Origin: Picocystis sp. L7
Lineage: Eukaryota > Chlorophyta > Picocystophyceae > Picocystales > Picocystaceae
DNA length: 64,000 bases
Assembly: GCA_020975725.1 (NCBI GenBank)
Contig: QXJR01000029.1
Coordinates: 1-64,000, forward strand
Direction: 5' to 3'
The notes beneath the pieces were generated by a model, which did not search any database, was not told the origin of the DNA, and worked only from the letters and a program-made list of their open reading frames with translations. How positions within the stretch are numbered: the first letter of the stretch is position 1; each line of letters opens with the position of its first letter. Shown piece after piece: positions 28,343 to 38,572 of this stretch. A program made the translations under genes and the position numbers.

Positions 28343-30715
28343 TCAACGAGGTAAATTCTTGAAGCTCAATCCTAGATTCCAAAATGGTTGGACTCCGTCA
28401 TGGGGATGGAGGTTTGGCTTTATGCTGTACATTTCTTCCTCTGCATATGTTTCAGTATTCGAAAAGTCTGGTATGCGTACCAACCAACGAAGTACTTCAA
28501 AACGTTCTACATCAAAAGATCCACGATCTGGGTATGGCCAGTTTAAGGCTTGCTTGAAATGAAGTTGGACTGCTTTTTGGATACTGGAGCCTTCAAAGTT
28601 CTTAACCTGCCAAATTGGCGCCCCAAACTTGTGGGCAAGAACAGCCATGTGTACCCAACCCAATAGGTTGAAGTTTGTGTAGTGCCTGGAAGTTGGCCGT
28701 ACCAACTCCTCTGGCTGTTCACCCTTTGGCGTGAAATGAAACGGAATCCTGGTTTGGGCACGTGCAATAGCTTCTAGGAGAGATGTCCTCTCTTCCAAGT
28801 AGGCAGCAATGGAGGCAGTCTGCAAGTCAAAATAGATGCCATGATTGTTCGCAGCAACCATTTCCTTTCTTCCGAGTTCTGACTTTAATAACCACTTCTG
28901 GTACTTCCTCAACCATGACTTGAAGTGTGATGCGTTCTTCTTGTCCAAAGCTTTAGAGCGCTCCAGCAGTCTTGCAGCGTCCAGAAAATAGTACAAATCT
29001 TTCATCTCGATGATGCCACTACTAGATGCACGGTTGGTGTACTGAGCATACTGCAAATGTGGGTTCATTCTTGTTCCTGCACGAACAAAGAACGTCTTCA
29101 GGAGTAGCGCACCATGATCAGCAAACGTACGATTCCCAGTGAAAAACCAGGCCAGAGCGCAGATAGTGGTATCGACGAACATTCGTTGCAGGGAGGACCG
29201 ATCGTATGCGGCGGATTCCAGAGAATACAGCACAGCAGCCGGGTGGCGTTGACCATCCTTGCGTACGAAATACGTCTCATTCTTCTCGTTGACTTGAGGC
29301 CAATAGTAAGGAGGAACATGGAAGTAGTCATGCTGGTCTCCGCTAGGGGCAACTAGTTTTTTGTACATGACAGAAAAGGGTCCCCTATTCACGGCTTTGT
29401 TGGCCTCTGACAAAAGAAGTCTAAGAATTCTTTGCAGCAATACAGGAGTTCCTCTTTGGAATGCCAGTAATTGTTGCTGAAGCACGCTTAGATCATAGAA
29501 CACCGGGTCAGAGAAAGTTCGCTGCTGCAAGTGTAGGTCGACATCCATCAGAAATTTAATAGTCCCCTCTGCCCTAGCCCGCCAGCGCTCAATTGAAGCT
29601 CCCTCGCCAACTTCCAGGCTGGCATGACCCGAAGGCAATCTACTAACCCATCCAGCATTCACATCTCGCCTAGCATTAGCATCCCTATCAATCGCTGTTG
29701 TTTGCCTAGGACAACTGAGACCAAGCTTTCTTGCGTCCCCTCCCCAAGAAAGCCAGCGTCCGGGAGATTGCAGTCGCTGGAGCAACTCGGCCTTGGGTAT
29801 GTGACCATATGGGTACGACTCGTCGAAAATTTGCTCGCTGCTTGCATGAAAGGCAATTTGGGGCTCCTCTGTAGCGTTGACCTTGCGTAGTATTCGTGGA
29901 TGCACATTCGGATACGTGGTCAAACGTACCATAGGGACTGTTACGTACTTTGCCTCAGTTGACAGCAGCGTCTGGTACAAATCATCCCACCCAGAGGATT
30001 CCAGGAAGCAGTTGCCATCCCATGGAAGTGTCCATTCTGCATCCTGCTTGCCTTTCTCCAATGCTACGTTCCGTGCACCATTGTTGTTCATGATGTAGAG
30101 ATTTTTGCGATAGAACAGCTGTAGACGGGCCCTCAATCTATCAGTGTTGCTAAGGTTGTAGTAGCCATCGCTTAGAAAGTAAAGAGGATCGGGGAAACAC
30201 CATGTTTCGTGTGGAATCTGCCGGTACTCGCTGGCTTTAAACTCAATCCTGCTATACCTCATGCCTTTCTGTTCAAGCATCGCCATGATGTGATTTTCCA
30301 AGGTAGCGTTTAGGATCCTATTTAATACGAAACGCTTCTCACAGTTCTTGAAAGCCTCTTCATGTTGTAGCATATAGACTAGGTTTTTCCACGTCTGGCC
30401 AACATGATGCCGTCCCGGGATGTCATTGCCAAGAATACGATACATCACGATACTTGTTGAAGGACGTTTGGAATGACAGCCGTACATTTTCTTTTTCTGA
30501 GCAGAAGCATGGTTGGTAGGCGTTTGTCTGGCCGTTTGCTGGGAGTATCCCGCACTCCATCTCTGCACAAACAGGATTTGCAAGACGATCAAGATTGCGA
30601 GGAGGAGGACACATGAAATCAACTTCAGCGTTCCCATGTGCGTGCTTCTAGTTCTGGCTGCCCTCTCCAGTCCCCTCCAAAAGCATTCTGCACAGGTCTC
30701 CGTTTTCATCCGCAT
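28343..30715 (-). CDS. Type II membrane glycosyltransferase-like / alginate-lyase-family fusion
   Basis: 790 residues from an ATG at 30715. A short cytosolic tail is followed by a membrane anchor at about 30-50 (LISCVLLLAILIVLQILFV), the layout of Golgi type II enzymes. Residues 85-315 resemble an algal glycosyltransferase-like domain: MYRILGNDIPGRHHVGQT, FVLNRILNATLENHI, AEWTLPWDGNCFLESSGWDD. Residues 445-730 match the alginate-lyase family (PF05426): HDYFHVPPYYWP at 462-473, CALAWFFTGNRTFADHGALL, TRMNPHLQYAQY at 548-559, SGIIEMKDLYYFLDAARLL, and the active-site NNHG at 623-626. Family enzymes cleave uronate-containing polysaccharides by beta-elimination. The fusion may build and trim an acidic wall glycan; substrate and reaction are unknown. 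It is intronless and divergent from the EF-hand gene at 31682. Confidence 0.83.
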   Translation of the reverse strand: MRMKTETCAECFWRGLERAARTRSTHMGTLKLISCVLLLAILIVLQILFVQRWSAGYSQQTARQTPTNHASAQKKKMYGCHSKRPSTSIVMYRILGNDIPGRHHVGQTWKNLVYMLQHEEAFKNCEKRFVLNRILNATLENHIMAMLEQKGMRYSRIEFKASEYRQIPHETWCFPDPLYFLSDGYYNLSNTDRLRARLQLFYRKNLYIMNNNGARNVALEKGKQDAEWTLPWDGNCFLESSGWDDLYQTLLSTEAKYVTVPMVRLTTYPNVHPRILRKVNATEEPQIAFHASSEQIFDESYPYGHIPKAELLQRLQSPGRWLSWGGDARKLGLSCPRQTTAIDRDANARRDVNAGWVSRLPSGHASLEVGEGASIERWRARAEGTIKFLMDVDLHLQQRTFSDPVFYDLSVLQQQLLAFQRGTPVLLQRILRLLLSEANKAVNRGPFSVMYKKLVAPSGDQHDYFHVPPYYWPQVNEKNETYFVRKDGQRHPAAVLYSLESAAYDRSSLQRMFVDTTICALAWFFTGNRTFADHGALLLKTFFVRAGTRMNPHLQYAQYTNRASSSGIIEMKDLYYFLDAARLLERSKALDKKNASHFKSWLRKYQKWLLKSELGRKEMVAANNHGIYFDLQTASIAAYLEERTSLLEAIARAQTRIPFHFTPKGEQPEELVRPTSRHYTNFNLLGWVHMAVLAHKFGAPIWQVKNFEGSSIQKAVQLHFKQALNWPYPDRGSFDVERFEVLRWLVRIPDFSNTETYAEEEMYSIKPNLHPHDGVQPFWNLGLSFKNLPR

Positions 30716-31681
30716 TCCTTTGTCCACGCGCAAGGATACGCTGCCGCAGTTGGAAACCGATCCGTTCTCCTCCTTCCGAGGGACCTATTCGCTGTCGAAC
30801 GATGTTGTCGACATTGGCCGGCAACCCATCTTCTGCGCCGTTCACTCTCGCGATGGCAACCAGACCTGGAGAGGTCGACCCCAACATTCTATGGCGATGG
30901 GACACCATTTCTTGGTGTCGATTTCGGATGGAACCATCGTGCGATGGAGAATGGTTCAGATCGACGGTGGAGGATTCGTGTATTCTGCTCTGCTGGATGT
31001 GGGGTTTTCCCCTGGACCGAGCTAGGCGAGGATGGGACCAATGTTGACCGACCCGTCCCTTACCGATGAGGATCTGCAGGGTCCACCGACCCTCCCCCCG
31101 GGAGGAACCCAGGGGTTGGATCGGGGCGGATCTGCTTGTCGATCGACGTACCAAGGTCCTGGATCCTGCAGCACACTCCACCGCCTTTGGATGTGGAATC
31201 GTGGGCACCCGTAGAGGAAATCGGGGTCGCCCCAATTACTCGCAGGATTGTGCGATGGGTCTTGGGAGATCGGACGATTGCGAAGCAACGGAAAGGAGGC
31301 GATAGGGGTCCACGGACCTCGTGGTTGGGTGGACATCATCCCGTGCCTCAGCAAAAACGTGACAAAGATCATCCAGCTCGCAACAGAGAGTGCACGGTCT
31401 GCTTGCAACACACGATCGCTGCCCTGTGTGTCCTTGGACGAAGGTACGGACCACCCCTCGGATCCGTTTGAAGGCACCTGCATCCGACCAACTTATCCGT
31501 CCTTCAGCATCGAAAAGGCAGCTGCATCCCTACAACGCCAGGGTAGACCACGAGAAGCGATTTGCACGACCCTGCTGGAACAGATATCGTGACAGCACAA
31601 CGTAGAAGACCCTCTTTCCTTGCCTGGCAACAACAAGTCGCAGCAAAGTAGAAGTGCCTCACGGTGAACGGGCCATTGAAC
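30716..31681. other. Divergent intergenic region
   Basis: A 966-base spacer between two divergent genes (lyase fusion and large EF-hand protein), presumably holding both promoters. Long open frames on both strands overlap each other and show no motif. Confidence 0.55.
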
Positions 31682-34264
31682 ATGGACTTGGAAGAGGGAG
31701 AAGACGGCTCAGGAAAGCCATCCAAGTGGATGAATCCCGATGCAGCGGTAAGAAAAGGGGAACGCACGATCGCCCTCGACGAACTCCCCACTGGTCTTGC
31801 AAATGAACTACGAGTACTGGATGAAGATGGAAACGGGGTTTTGTCCTTGGATGAGATACAGGAGGGAGTAAAACGTCTAAGGTCTGCAAAAGAGCAGCTT
31901 GGCTTGGCCAAGAAAATCATCATCTTCCTTGCCATTCTTACCTTGGTACAAATCAGTGCCATAGTAGGGGTTGTGTATGCCCTTCTGGTCTCATTGAAAG
32001 ACACTGATGTCGACAGCCACCACCAGCTTGTGGTGAAGGGGACGAACGTACCGGTGACCGTGGCAAACCCGGACATTAGAGTTGGCACGACTAACTATAC
32101 ATCTGCCTTCCCTGAATCTATGGGCAATGCGAGGATCCTGCTGGAAGAGCATTCCCAGCTTGTGGATGCTCAAGGCAGTCCCATTGCCACAGCGACTTTG
32201 GTGGGGGAAAATGGCCACGTCCTGACCCCACAAGGACAGGATGCCTCCATTGCTACAGTCAAGTATTACGCATCAGCAAGCGAGATAGGGGGGTTCGAAG
32301 CTTTGTTCAATTGGACTGCAGAAGAGCTAGGTGCTTTAGAAATGTTGGTGCTTGTTGTAGACAATTCGACCATTTCCCTTGCAGTTCAAGCGATTGATTT
32401 CAAAAGGATTGAGGTCGATAATTCGCTAGAAATGGAGGCTCCTGTGGAAGATGATCTTGGCGATGATGTTAACTCTACCTTCGAAGCGCTCTTGATTACA
32501 GTCGAACATTATCAATATAAGATGCTCTTTCTCCTGCGAGTTTATGAAACAGACAACCCGGATAACATGGAGCACTTCATGTGGGCACTAGACGATATCA
32601 CGGAGGCCTTGGATTTTATAATCATGCTAGAAGCAATAAAGGACGGAGGAGTCATTGCACCAGACGAGATATCTGAACCAAGCCATACTCCCCAGCGCAG
32701 GGTAATGTGCTCGGTGACGAATATAAAAAAGTGCTTCAGAAAAATAAAAGATCTGCAGAACAAAGTCAGTAGGCTTGAGGGAGACATCAAAAATATTCAA
32801 AGCAACTATAATTCTGCCATGTCCTCCCTGCGAAGCTTTGCGGACATATCCAGACGAGCGGGGCAGAGCCTGGCAGGGAGCATTGCCAACTTGCAAAGCA
32901 TACGGGGAACGATCCAGCAGGTGCCCAATCTGATTGAGAATATCCTTTTGGCATTCGAGTGGGTGCCTGCCCAATGCAGTCCGATTTTGATTGCGCTGGA
33001 ACAGATCATCCTGAACGGGGTGGGCAAGCAGTGCATACCATACGGAAGCATTTTCCCGGATGCGTTTGGCTCCTCCATCACAATCTACGAAAAGCCCAAT
33101 GTCTTCAAGATGGAGGCAAGCCTCCAACCCACCACCTGCTTTGAGCTGGTGGAGTTCAAGCCCAAGTGTCCAGGGATCCAGACCCTTCTGACAGATATGA
33201 ACGCTATTGTGCGGGCGGCCATCAAAGATGCGTTTGTGGTCTTGAGGGGCGAAATCCAAAACATGTTGAACCTCGATGTGATTCGACCGCTGGACAATGT
33301 GATCAGTTCCTTGAGAAGCATCCAAGATTTGCTGTCGCAAATCTCCACCAGGAGGCGCCTGGGTGCAAGGCTGACTTCCGAGTCGCCGACGCAGAGCGAG
33401 GTGTGGCTCTCACAGGTGTACGAGCACTGCCATTCGCACGTGGAACGAGAAATACACAGGCGGCTGGAGTATGCGGCCAAACAACGCCAGTTGTTCACAT
33501 CAACATCGTTTACGTTTGATGCATTGCGCATAAAAGTGGAAACCAGGATGAGCGCGTCGCTCTCCTTTGAAGGGTTTCAGGAGAACTTCTACAGCGTGGA
33601 CCTGCTGCGGGAGCTTGGGGGTGGCGCACTCCCTTTTGTGACACAGAGCTCCATCCCCCTGTACCCGGCACTTTCTCTGGCCATCGCAACCTCCTTTGAT
33701 GTGCGGCTTCTGTTCCAGACGTACATGTCCGCTTCTGCGCAGGGCATGGGTGCGGTATCCACTGGTGGCCTCACCTTTGACGTGGACCTGGCCAAGCGAG
33801 TGGCCACGGTGAGCCGAGGGGATCCATCGCGGGACTTGAACCTGGATGGCACCGCCCGCACTTCTGTATCCCTGGGGATTGACTTTCAACCCACGGCCAG
33901 CATTGGGCTCTGCGTGGGTTTGGGGGCTGCTGCTTGTTTGACCACGGAGATCCTTGCTGGTGTGGGTGGGGCCATTGGCGGAGACCAGATCATGGCTGCC
34001 TCCGTGGGTGCTCCACAAGGGACCGTGAAGTTGAGTACCTTCTTCACCCCCGATGTTTCCTACGAGGAAGAAAACGGGTCTTGCGTTCTGGGAGCGAATG
34101 CCTTCCTGGCCGCGGGGGGCGCTTGGGCGCACTTCCCTCCACCGTTTGCAAGGGCCAAGCTGAAAGCGCCTGGACTCAACGACGACCTCTTTCAATGGGA
34201 ACACAGCTCCCCCCTTGTGTCCACGGTGCTGTTTCAGCAGTGCTCTCAAGATGCCTTGACCTGA
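31682..34264 (+). CDS. Large type II membrane protein: EF-hand foot, TM, coiled-coil ectodomain
   Basis: 860 residues from the first ATG at 31682 (an upstream GTG is in frame). A canonical EF-hand loop DEDGNGVLSLDE sits at residues 47-58, the same place as in the protein at 17087-18430. A membrane helix follows at 78-103 (IIIFLAILTLVQISAIVGVV). The flanks also match that protein: DELPTGLANELRVLDEDG against ADLPASLAEELEVLDVDQ, and ALLVSLKDTD against ALLVKVKDTE. The ectodomain of about 750 residues is different: a coiled coil around 355-420 (IKDLQNKVSRLEGDIKNIQS), several paired Cys, and a Gly-rich beta-type C-terminus (SIGLCVGLGAAACLTTEILA). No DUF285 repeats are present. The family is unrecognised. 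Inferred role: a surface adhesion or scaffold protein with calcium sensing on the cytosolic side. Confidence 0.82.
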   Translation: MDLEEGEDGSGKPSKWMNPDAAVRKGERTIALDELPTGLANELRVLDEDGNGVLSLDEIQEGVKRLRSAKEQLGLAKKIIIFLAILTLVQISAIVGVVYALLVSLKDTDVDSHHQLVVKGTNVPVTVANPDIRVGTTNYTSAFPESMGNARILLEEHSQLVDAQGSPIATATLVGENGHVLTPQGQDASIATVKYYASASEIGGFEALFNWTAEELGALEMLVLVVDNSTISLAVQAIDFKRIEVDNSLEMEAPVEDDLGDDVNSTFEALLITVEHYQYKMLFLLRVYETDNPDNMEHFMWALDDITEALDFIIMLEAIKDGGVIAPDEISEPSHTPQRRVMCSVTNIKKCFRKIKDLQNKVSRLEGDIKNIQSNYNSAMSSLRSFADISRRAGQSLAGSIANLQSIRGTIQQVPNLIENILLAFEWVPAQCSPILIALEQIILNGVGKQCIPYGSIFPDAFGSSITIYEKPNVFKMEASLQPTTCFELVEFKPKCPGIQTLLTDMNAIVRAAIKDAFVVLRGEIQNMLNLDVIRPLDNVISSLRSIQDLLSQISTRRRLGARLTSESPTQSEVWLSQVYEHCHSHVEREIHRRLEYAAKQRQLFTSTSFTFDALRIKVETRMSASLSFEGFQENFYSVDLLRELGGGALPFVTQSSIPLYPALSLAIATSFDVRLLFQTYMSASAQGMGAVSTGGLTFDVDLAKRVATVSRGDPSRDLNLDGTARTSVSLGIDFQPTASIGLCVGLGAAACLTTEILAGVGGAIGGDQIMAASVGAPQGTVKLSTFFTPDVSYEEENGSCVLGANAFLAAGGAWAHFPPPFARAKLKAPGLNDDLFQWEHSSPLVSTVLFQQCSQDALT

Positions 34265-35988
34265 GGAGGGACCACGGGGGACCGTGCCTTGCAGTCTGCA
34301 TGGGGAGTGACCTGCCTTGTTATGTTTTTGTTCTTCTTTGTCTGTCCTTCTCCGATTTTTCCTATGTTGGATCGCCCGCTTTCCCGACCCAGGTCACACA
34401 CACGTATGCCTCGCGGAGGGAGCAGGTGGGGGTCCACTGCCCTTCACGCAACAGGTCCTTGGGTCCATTCTCAGGGACCACATCACCGTTTCGGTACCTA
34501 GAATGGTTTGTGTCGCGGATGGTACCCACACCGTGGACAGTGCATCTTGGGGCAACCTTGCGTGACCAATAGGCAGCGGCACCTACACGGGACATGGAAT
34601 GCAAATTGTGCGTTGTGGTAGGAGGGTCTAGTCAGCACTTCTGGCATTGTGGTGCTCCACCCTCTGATGGTGCATAGTAATGCAGTGTCTGGTTTTATCT
34701 TTAAGTCCGTCTTGGGGCCTCCGTTGAGAGCGCATCCGGCTGCTTGGGTGACATTGTGTGTCGCTAGTTCGCGTGCCATTGAGATCCATGCGTTTGGGGG
34801 CCCATGCAACAACGAATACCTTCCCTTCCCTTGCAAGGCTTCGGATGGGAGGGAGGAACCATGTCCATCCGGGCAGCATGATTGGAAGTAATCACCTATG
34901 GTTTCCAATCTATTAAAGGAGCACTGGCCATGGCTGGTCTTTTGATTCTCATGGCTCGTCTTGCAGCGTCCCAAGGGTGGGGCCTCCTTATACTCCCTTA
35001 CACCAAGGCGGTCCTCCGTCGTTGCTCTGCTAAGAGATGAGGATTCGACGAGGCTCGGTTTGACCATCTCGAGTCTTGCATCGTTGTTCCACGTGGGTCA
35101 AGATGTCCTTGATAAAAGGTGCCCGGCTATTGTAAGGCTCCCGGTGCAAGGGCAATCCGTCACGTTCGTGGTGGTCGTCATCTCCACTCTGTCTATTTCG
35201 AGATGAGATAGTGCATCTCGTTTCCATGAAGCAAATCTTGTAGATCTCAACGCATGATCTCTCCATCTAGTAGTATTAGCATATTCCATTCGACTTGGCT
35301 ATGCTCCGGTTCCTCTTTTTTCCATGAGTGTGGTCTACTTGTGCATGTCAGGCTAACTAGTTCTTCTTCAACGCTCTCGTGGCTAGGAAAAGACTACAGT
35401 CAGGGCAATTTGCGAGTAGAGAAGATTTATAAAGAGTTGGGAGGATCGGAGAACGAAGGTTCAATGAGAGCTAACACAAGCGAGGTTCAAATTCAAATGC
35501 AACATCCTCTAGGAGGTCCTAGATGTATTCATAGCTACGATTGGTGTATCGAGGCTTCGACTACCATGGTATGTATTCGGTAAAGATCTCTTGGTTGGCT
35601 TTCGCGCATCTCGCACCCACCCCTTCTTTATAAGGCAAGCGGGAGTTGGTAGTGGTGGCGGCGGCGCACGTTTGTGTCGCCGCGGCGGTCGAGACCGTTG
35701 GGCGGAACGTTGAGGAACGTTGTTGTTGTTCTCTTTCCCCACCGCCGCAATGAATATAACATCTTAACTCCATTGCGTTATCCACCCGTGGATGAGCCAC
35801 GTGTTTATCCGGTTTAGCAGCCACGGAGCCCTTATTAGAAAGGGTAACAAACCGGTCCCTATTCGGAGTGAGTCCTAGCCCTTCATCCACCTAGGGACAT
35901 GGCGGACAAGGACGTCTCAGTGAGGGGAAGGCAAGGGCCTTCCTCGGGCATCCGAGAATATTCCCTCATGCCTCCCTAGTACCTCCTA
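34265..35988. other. No gene seen
   Basis: Many short frames on both strands with no recognisable protein. It grades into decayed repeat sequence towards 36 kb. Confidence 0.45.
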
Positions 35989-36321
35989 GTAGGTAGCGAG
36001 ATGCTGCAAGTGAGGGAACCAGGGAGCCTCTGGCCAATGCGGAGTGATCGTGGTCACAAGGGCTCTGGGTTCGGCCTCCGCCTTGCCTATCACTGTGTCA
36101 ATGAGGCAACAGGGTGGGTGTGCCCATAGGTTGGCAAGATTAGCCCACTCTTGGGCGAGAGCAAGGGTCTCCTGTGTAAAGAAGGCCGGACATTGGGCAT
36201 GGTTTGGCGAGGCAAACAAGTCCCAAGTAAATGGCCCGAATAGAATTGAGAACCTCTCAACAGCCTCGCGATTGAGTGCGTACTCCTCTTCGTCAAAGGA
36301 CAACCTCGGCAAGACTAGCAT
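35989..36321 (-). pseudogene. Retroelement fossil (DIRS/Ngaro- or Ty3-like tail domain)
   Basis: A minus-strand frame with FTWDLFASPNHAQCPAFF, a Trp-Ala-Asn-Leu-Trp-Ala-His-Pro-Pro stretch and PHWPEAPWFPHLQHL resembles the domain that follows RNase H in DIRS/Ngaro-type and some Ty3-type retroelements of protists and algae. No reverse transcriptase, integrase or recombinase can be seen nearby and no terminal repeats are evident, so this is a broken remnant. The age cannot be measured. Confidence 0.45.
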
Positions 36322-37342
36322 GGTGGGCGGACACGAGGCAACATAGATTTTCGACGGTACTGTTGATCCATGATGCGGAAAGTTTGATAAACTATGCCGA
36401 AAAGAAGTTTAAATTGAATGGCCAGTACCATGATAGTTTGCCCATCCTATACTCGGGTATCCCCACTTCTTCTTTAGGTAATTAGAGGCCACTACGAATA
36501 ACGTGCAGTTGTATCGATTTTAGTGGGAGAAAAGAACCTCCAAAGAGCAACACTTTCCATCTTCACTTGCATGAAACAAGCTGACTCACCTCTAGAAGTG
36601 TAAGGATTGCAAGCCAATGTGTACCACGGAGTGTTGGGTTTGAAACATCCATTTCCTTTTCCTCCTCGTGTCGATGTTCTTAAATGGGGAATAGTTCTCT
36701 TGAGACAAACTAGATGGACGTAGCCAAGGAGAAAAATGCTTTACTCCTATGTTGATTCAAAGCGTTTAAGGGAACAAGTGGGGCAGTAGCTTACAACAAT
36801 GTCGTAAAGTCACATGGAGACATGGATCCGTTCTCAAGCACGCATAGAGCTCGTTCTTACAAGCCATCAGGGCTACGAATGACAATGAGACTGCATCCAC
36901 ATCCAAATACTTGCTTTGTGCACTTGCGCATGCTTGAAAAAGCACATTCGGCATTGGAGGGTCTACGCCCTTGACAAACTGTCATTCTTCACAAGCGTAT
37001 AACAACTCTTTGGCTGGTCAAAGCCCCCCACGGGTATCCCAGGACATTCAAAATGACCACTTTGACCTTGAAAATTTGATTTGATGCCAGCCCCCTTTCT
37101 CCATTTGAGAATCATTCCTTTTCTTCCTAGCATGAGCAAGGGCATAAGACAGTTCTATTGTGCCTCCCCTCGCACCACAATCAGGGATATTTTATTTCAA
37201 TTAAACCTTAATTCCATTGGTTACGCCTGGTTCATCCCTGCTTCCTCCACATAAATATTCTATCTAAACTGCAAACCCCAGGGGACGGGTGCTTCCTTCC
37301 CTTGGTTTCACACCTGCGGAACACCTACCAGGTAGATATATC
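36322..37342. other. No gene seen
   Basis: Spacer between the retroelement fossil and the secreted DUF285 gene; nothing is supported. Confidence 0.45.
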
Positions 37343-38572
37343 TTAGCAAGGTGCACCCCAAGTAGGACGGGAGAGAGTCCATGCATCAGCTCCCACATCA
37401 AAATTAGCTGGCGAGGGTTCAATTTGTTCCACGCACCAGTTTGATAGATCTTGGTTAAAGGTGACAGCCTGACGAAACATGGAATCCATGTCGCTCACAT
37501 TGCTGGTGTCCCAGTTTCCAATGTCTTGATTGAAACTGTTGGCATTTGAGAACATAGATGCCATGTCCAATACCTTGCTGGTTTCCCAGATTGTGATGTC
37601 TTGGTTGAAAGCCGTTGCATTGGAGAACATGAATCTCATGTCTGTCACTTGGCTGGTGTTCCAGCTCCAAATGGATTGATTGAACTTACTTGCAAATCGA
37701 AACATTGACCGCAAACTTTTCACTTGGCTAGTGTTCCATGCACCGATGGCTTGGTTGAAGTTGCTGCTGTCTCCAAACATGCCTGCCATGCCCACCACAT
37801 TGCCGGTATTCCAATTCCCAATCTCAGCATTAAAAGCGGATGCCGAAAAAAACATTCCACTCATGTCAGTGACTTGCCCCGTATCCCAGGTTCCAATTGC
37901 TTGATTAAAACTGCTAGCGCCGCTGAACATTCGTTCCATGCTAGTCACTCTACTGGTAGACCAACCCCCTATTTGCTGATTAAAACTACTTGCACCATTA
38001 AACATGAGTTCCATATTGACAACTTGATGGGTGTTCCAGTCCCCAATGGCCTGGTTGAACTTCGCGGCAGACTGAAACATGCCCTTCATGCTGGCCACTT
38101 GGCTGGTATTCCAACTACCAATGTCCCGGTCAAAAGCACTGGCACTTTGAAGCATGTAATCCATGTTCGTCACGCTGCTAGTGTCCCAGCCGCCGATGTC
38201 TTGATTGAAGTTGTTGCTTGCCCCCACGTTGGATTCCGTATCCATCATTTGGATACTTCTTGAGCGCCTAAACTTGGAGATCGAGGTACCGTCAAACAAA
38301 CCACTGAAATCCACGATTCCCGAAGTGCAGGAGAGCCTGATTTGAGGATCGCTTGAATTTTGTTGGATCAAACTTAACAAGGTCTCTCGATTATGCTTGG
38401 TGTAAGTTCTTCCATTGACACTACCTTTGTCTCCTACTTCGGCGTCTGGACAGAGTACCGTCACTCCATTTTCAGCCAGGTAGAATTGAGTCGGAAGAAT
38501 GCCGGCACATGCCTTTGGCAAAGCTGCGACCATTAAGAACAAGCAAGACAAAACCGAGCCTGAATACTCCAT
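37343..38572 (-). CDS. Secreted DUF285-repeat protein
   Basis: 409 residues from an ATG at 38572, which starts a signal peptide (MEYSGSVLSCLFLMVAALP plus KACAG); another ATG lies 14 codons upstream. After the signal comes the shared Cys module (FYLAENGVTVLCPDAEVG to SCTSGIVDF), then about ten DUF285 repeats of 23 residues of the type FNQAIGTWDTGQVTDMSGMF, closing with FNQDLSNWCVEQI and PTWGAPC. The repeats pack as a solenoid in BspA-like proteins, which are adhesive or surface-exposed in the species studied. A 23-residue Arg/Ser/Met insertion (centred on KFRRSRSIQMMD) lies between the Cys module and the first repeat, with no GT-AG intron that keeps the frame. There is no membrane anchor or Hint domain, so it is probably released or wall-bound. 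Confidence 0.86.
   Translation of the reverse strand: MEYSGSVLSCLFLMVAALPKACAGILPTQFYLAENGVTVLCPDAEVGDKGSVNGRTYTKHNRETLLSLIQQNSSDPQIRLSCTSGIVDFSGLFDGTSISKFRRSRSIQMMDTESNVGASNNFNQDIGGWDTSSVTNMDYMLQSASAFDRDIGSWNTSQVASMKGMFQSAAKFNQAIGDWNTHQVVNMELMFNGASSFNQQIGGWSTSRVTSMERMFSGASSFNQAIGTWDTGQVTDMSGMFFSASAFNAEIGNWNTGNVVGMAGMFGDSSNFNQAIGAWNTSQVKSLRSMFRFASKFNQSIWSWNTSQVTDMRFMFSNATAFNQDITIWETSKVLDMASMFSNANSFNQDIGNWDTSNVSDMDSMFRQAVTFNQDLSNWCVEQIEPSPANFDVGADAWTLSRPTWGAPC

Noticed and set aside
30513-31592. Overlapping frames of 100-195 codons on both strands
   Set aside because: They lie in the divergent promoter region and shadow each other; no domain is recognisable.
37343-38572. Unspliced intron as an explanation of the 23-residue insertion
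   Set aside because: The available GT and AG dinucleotides are in incompatible phases, so splicing would break the frame.
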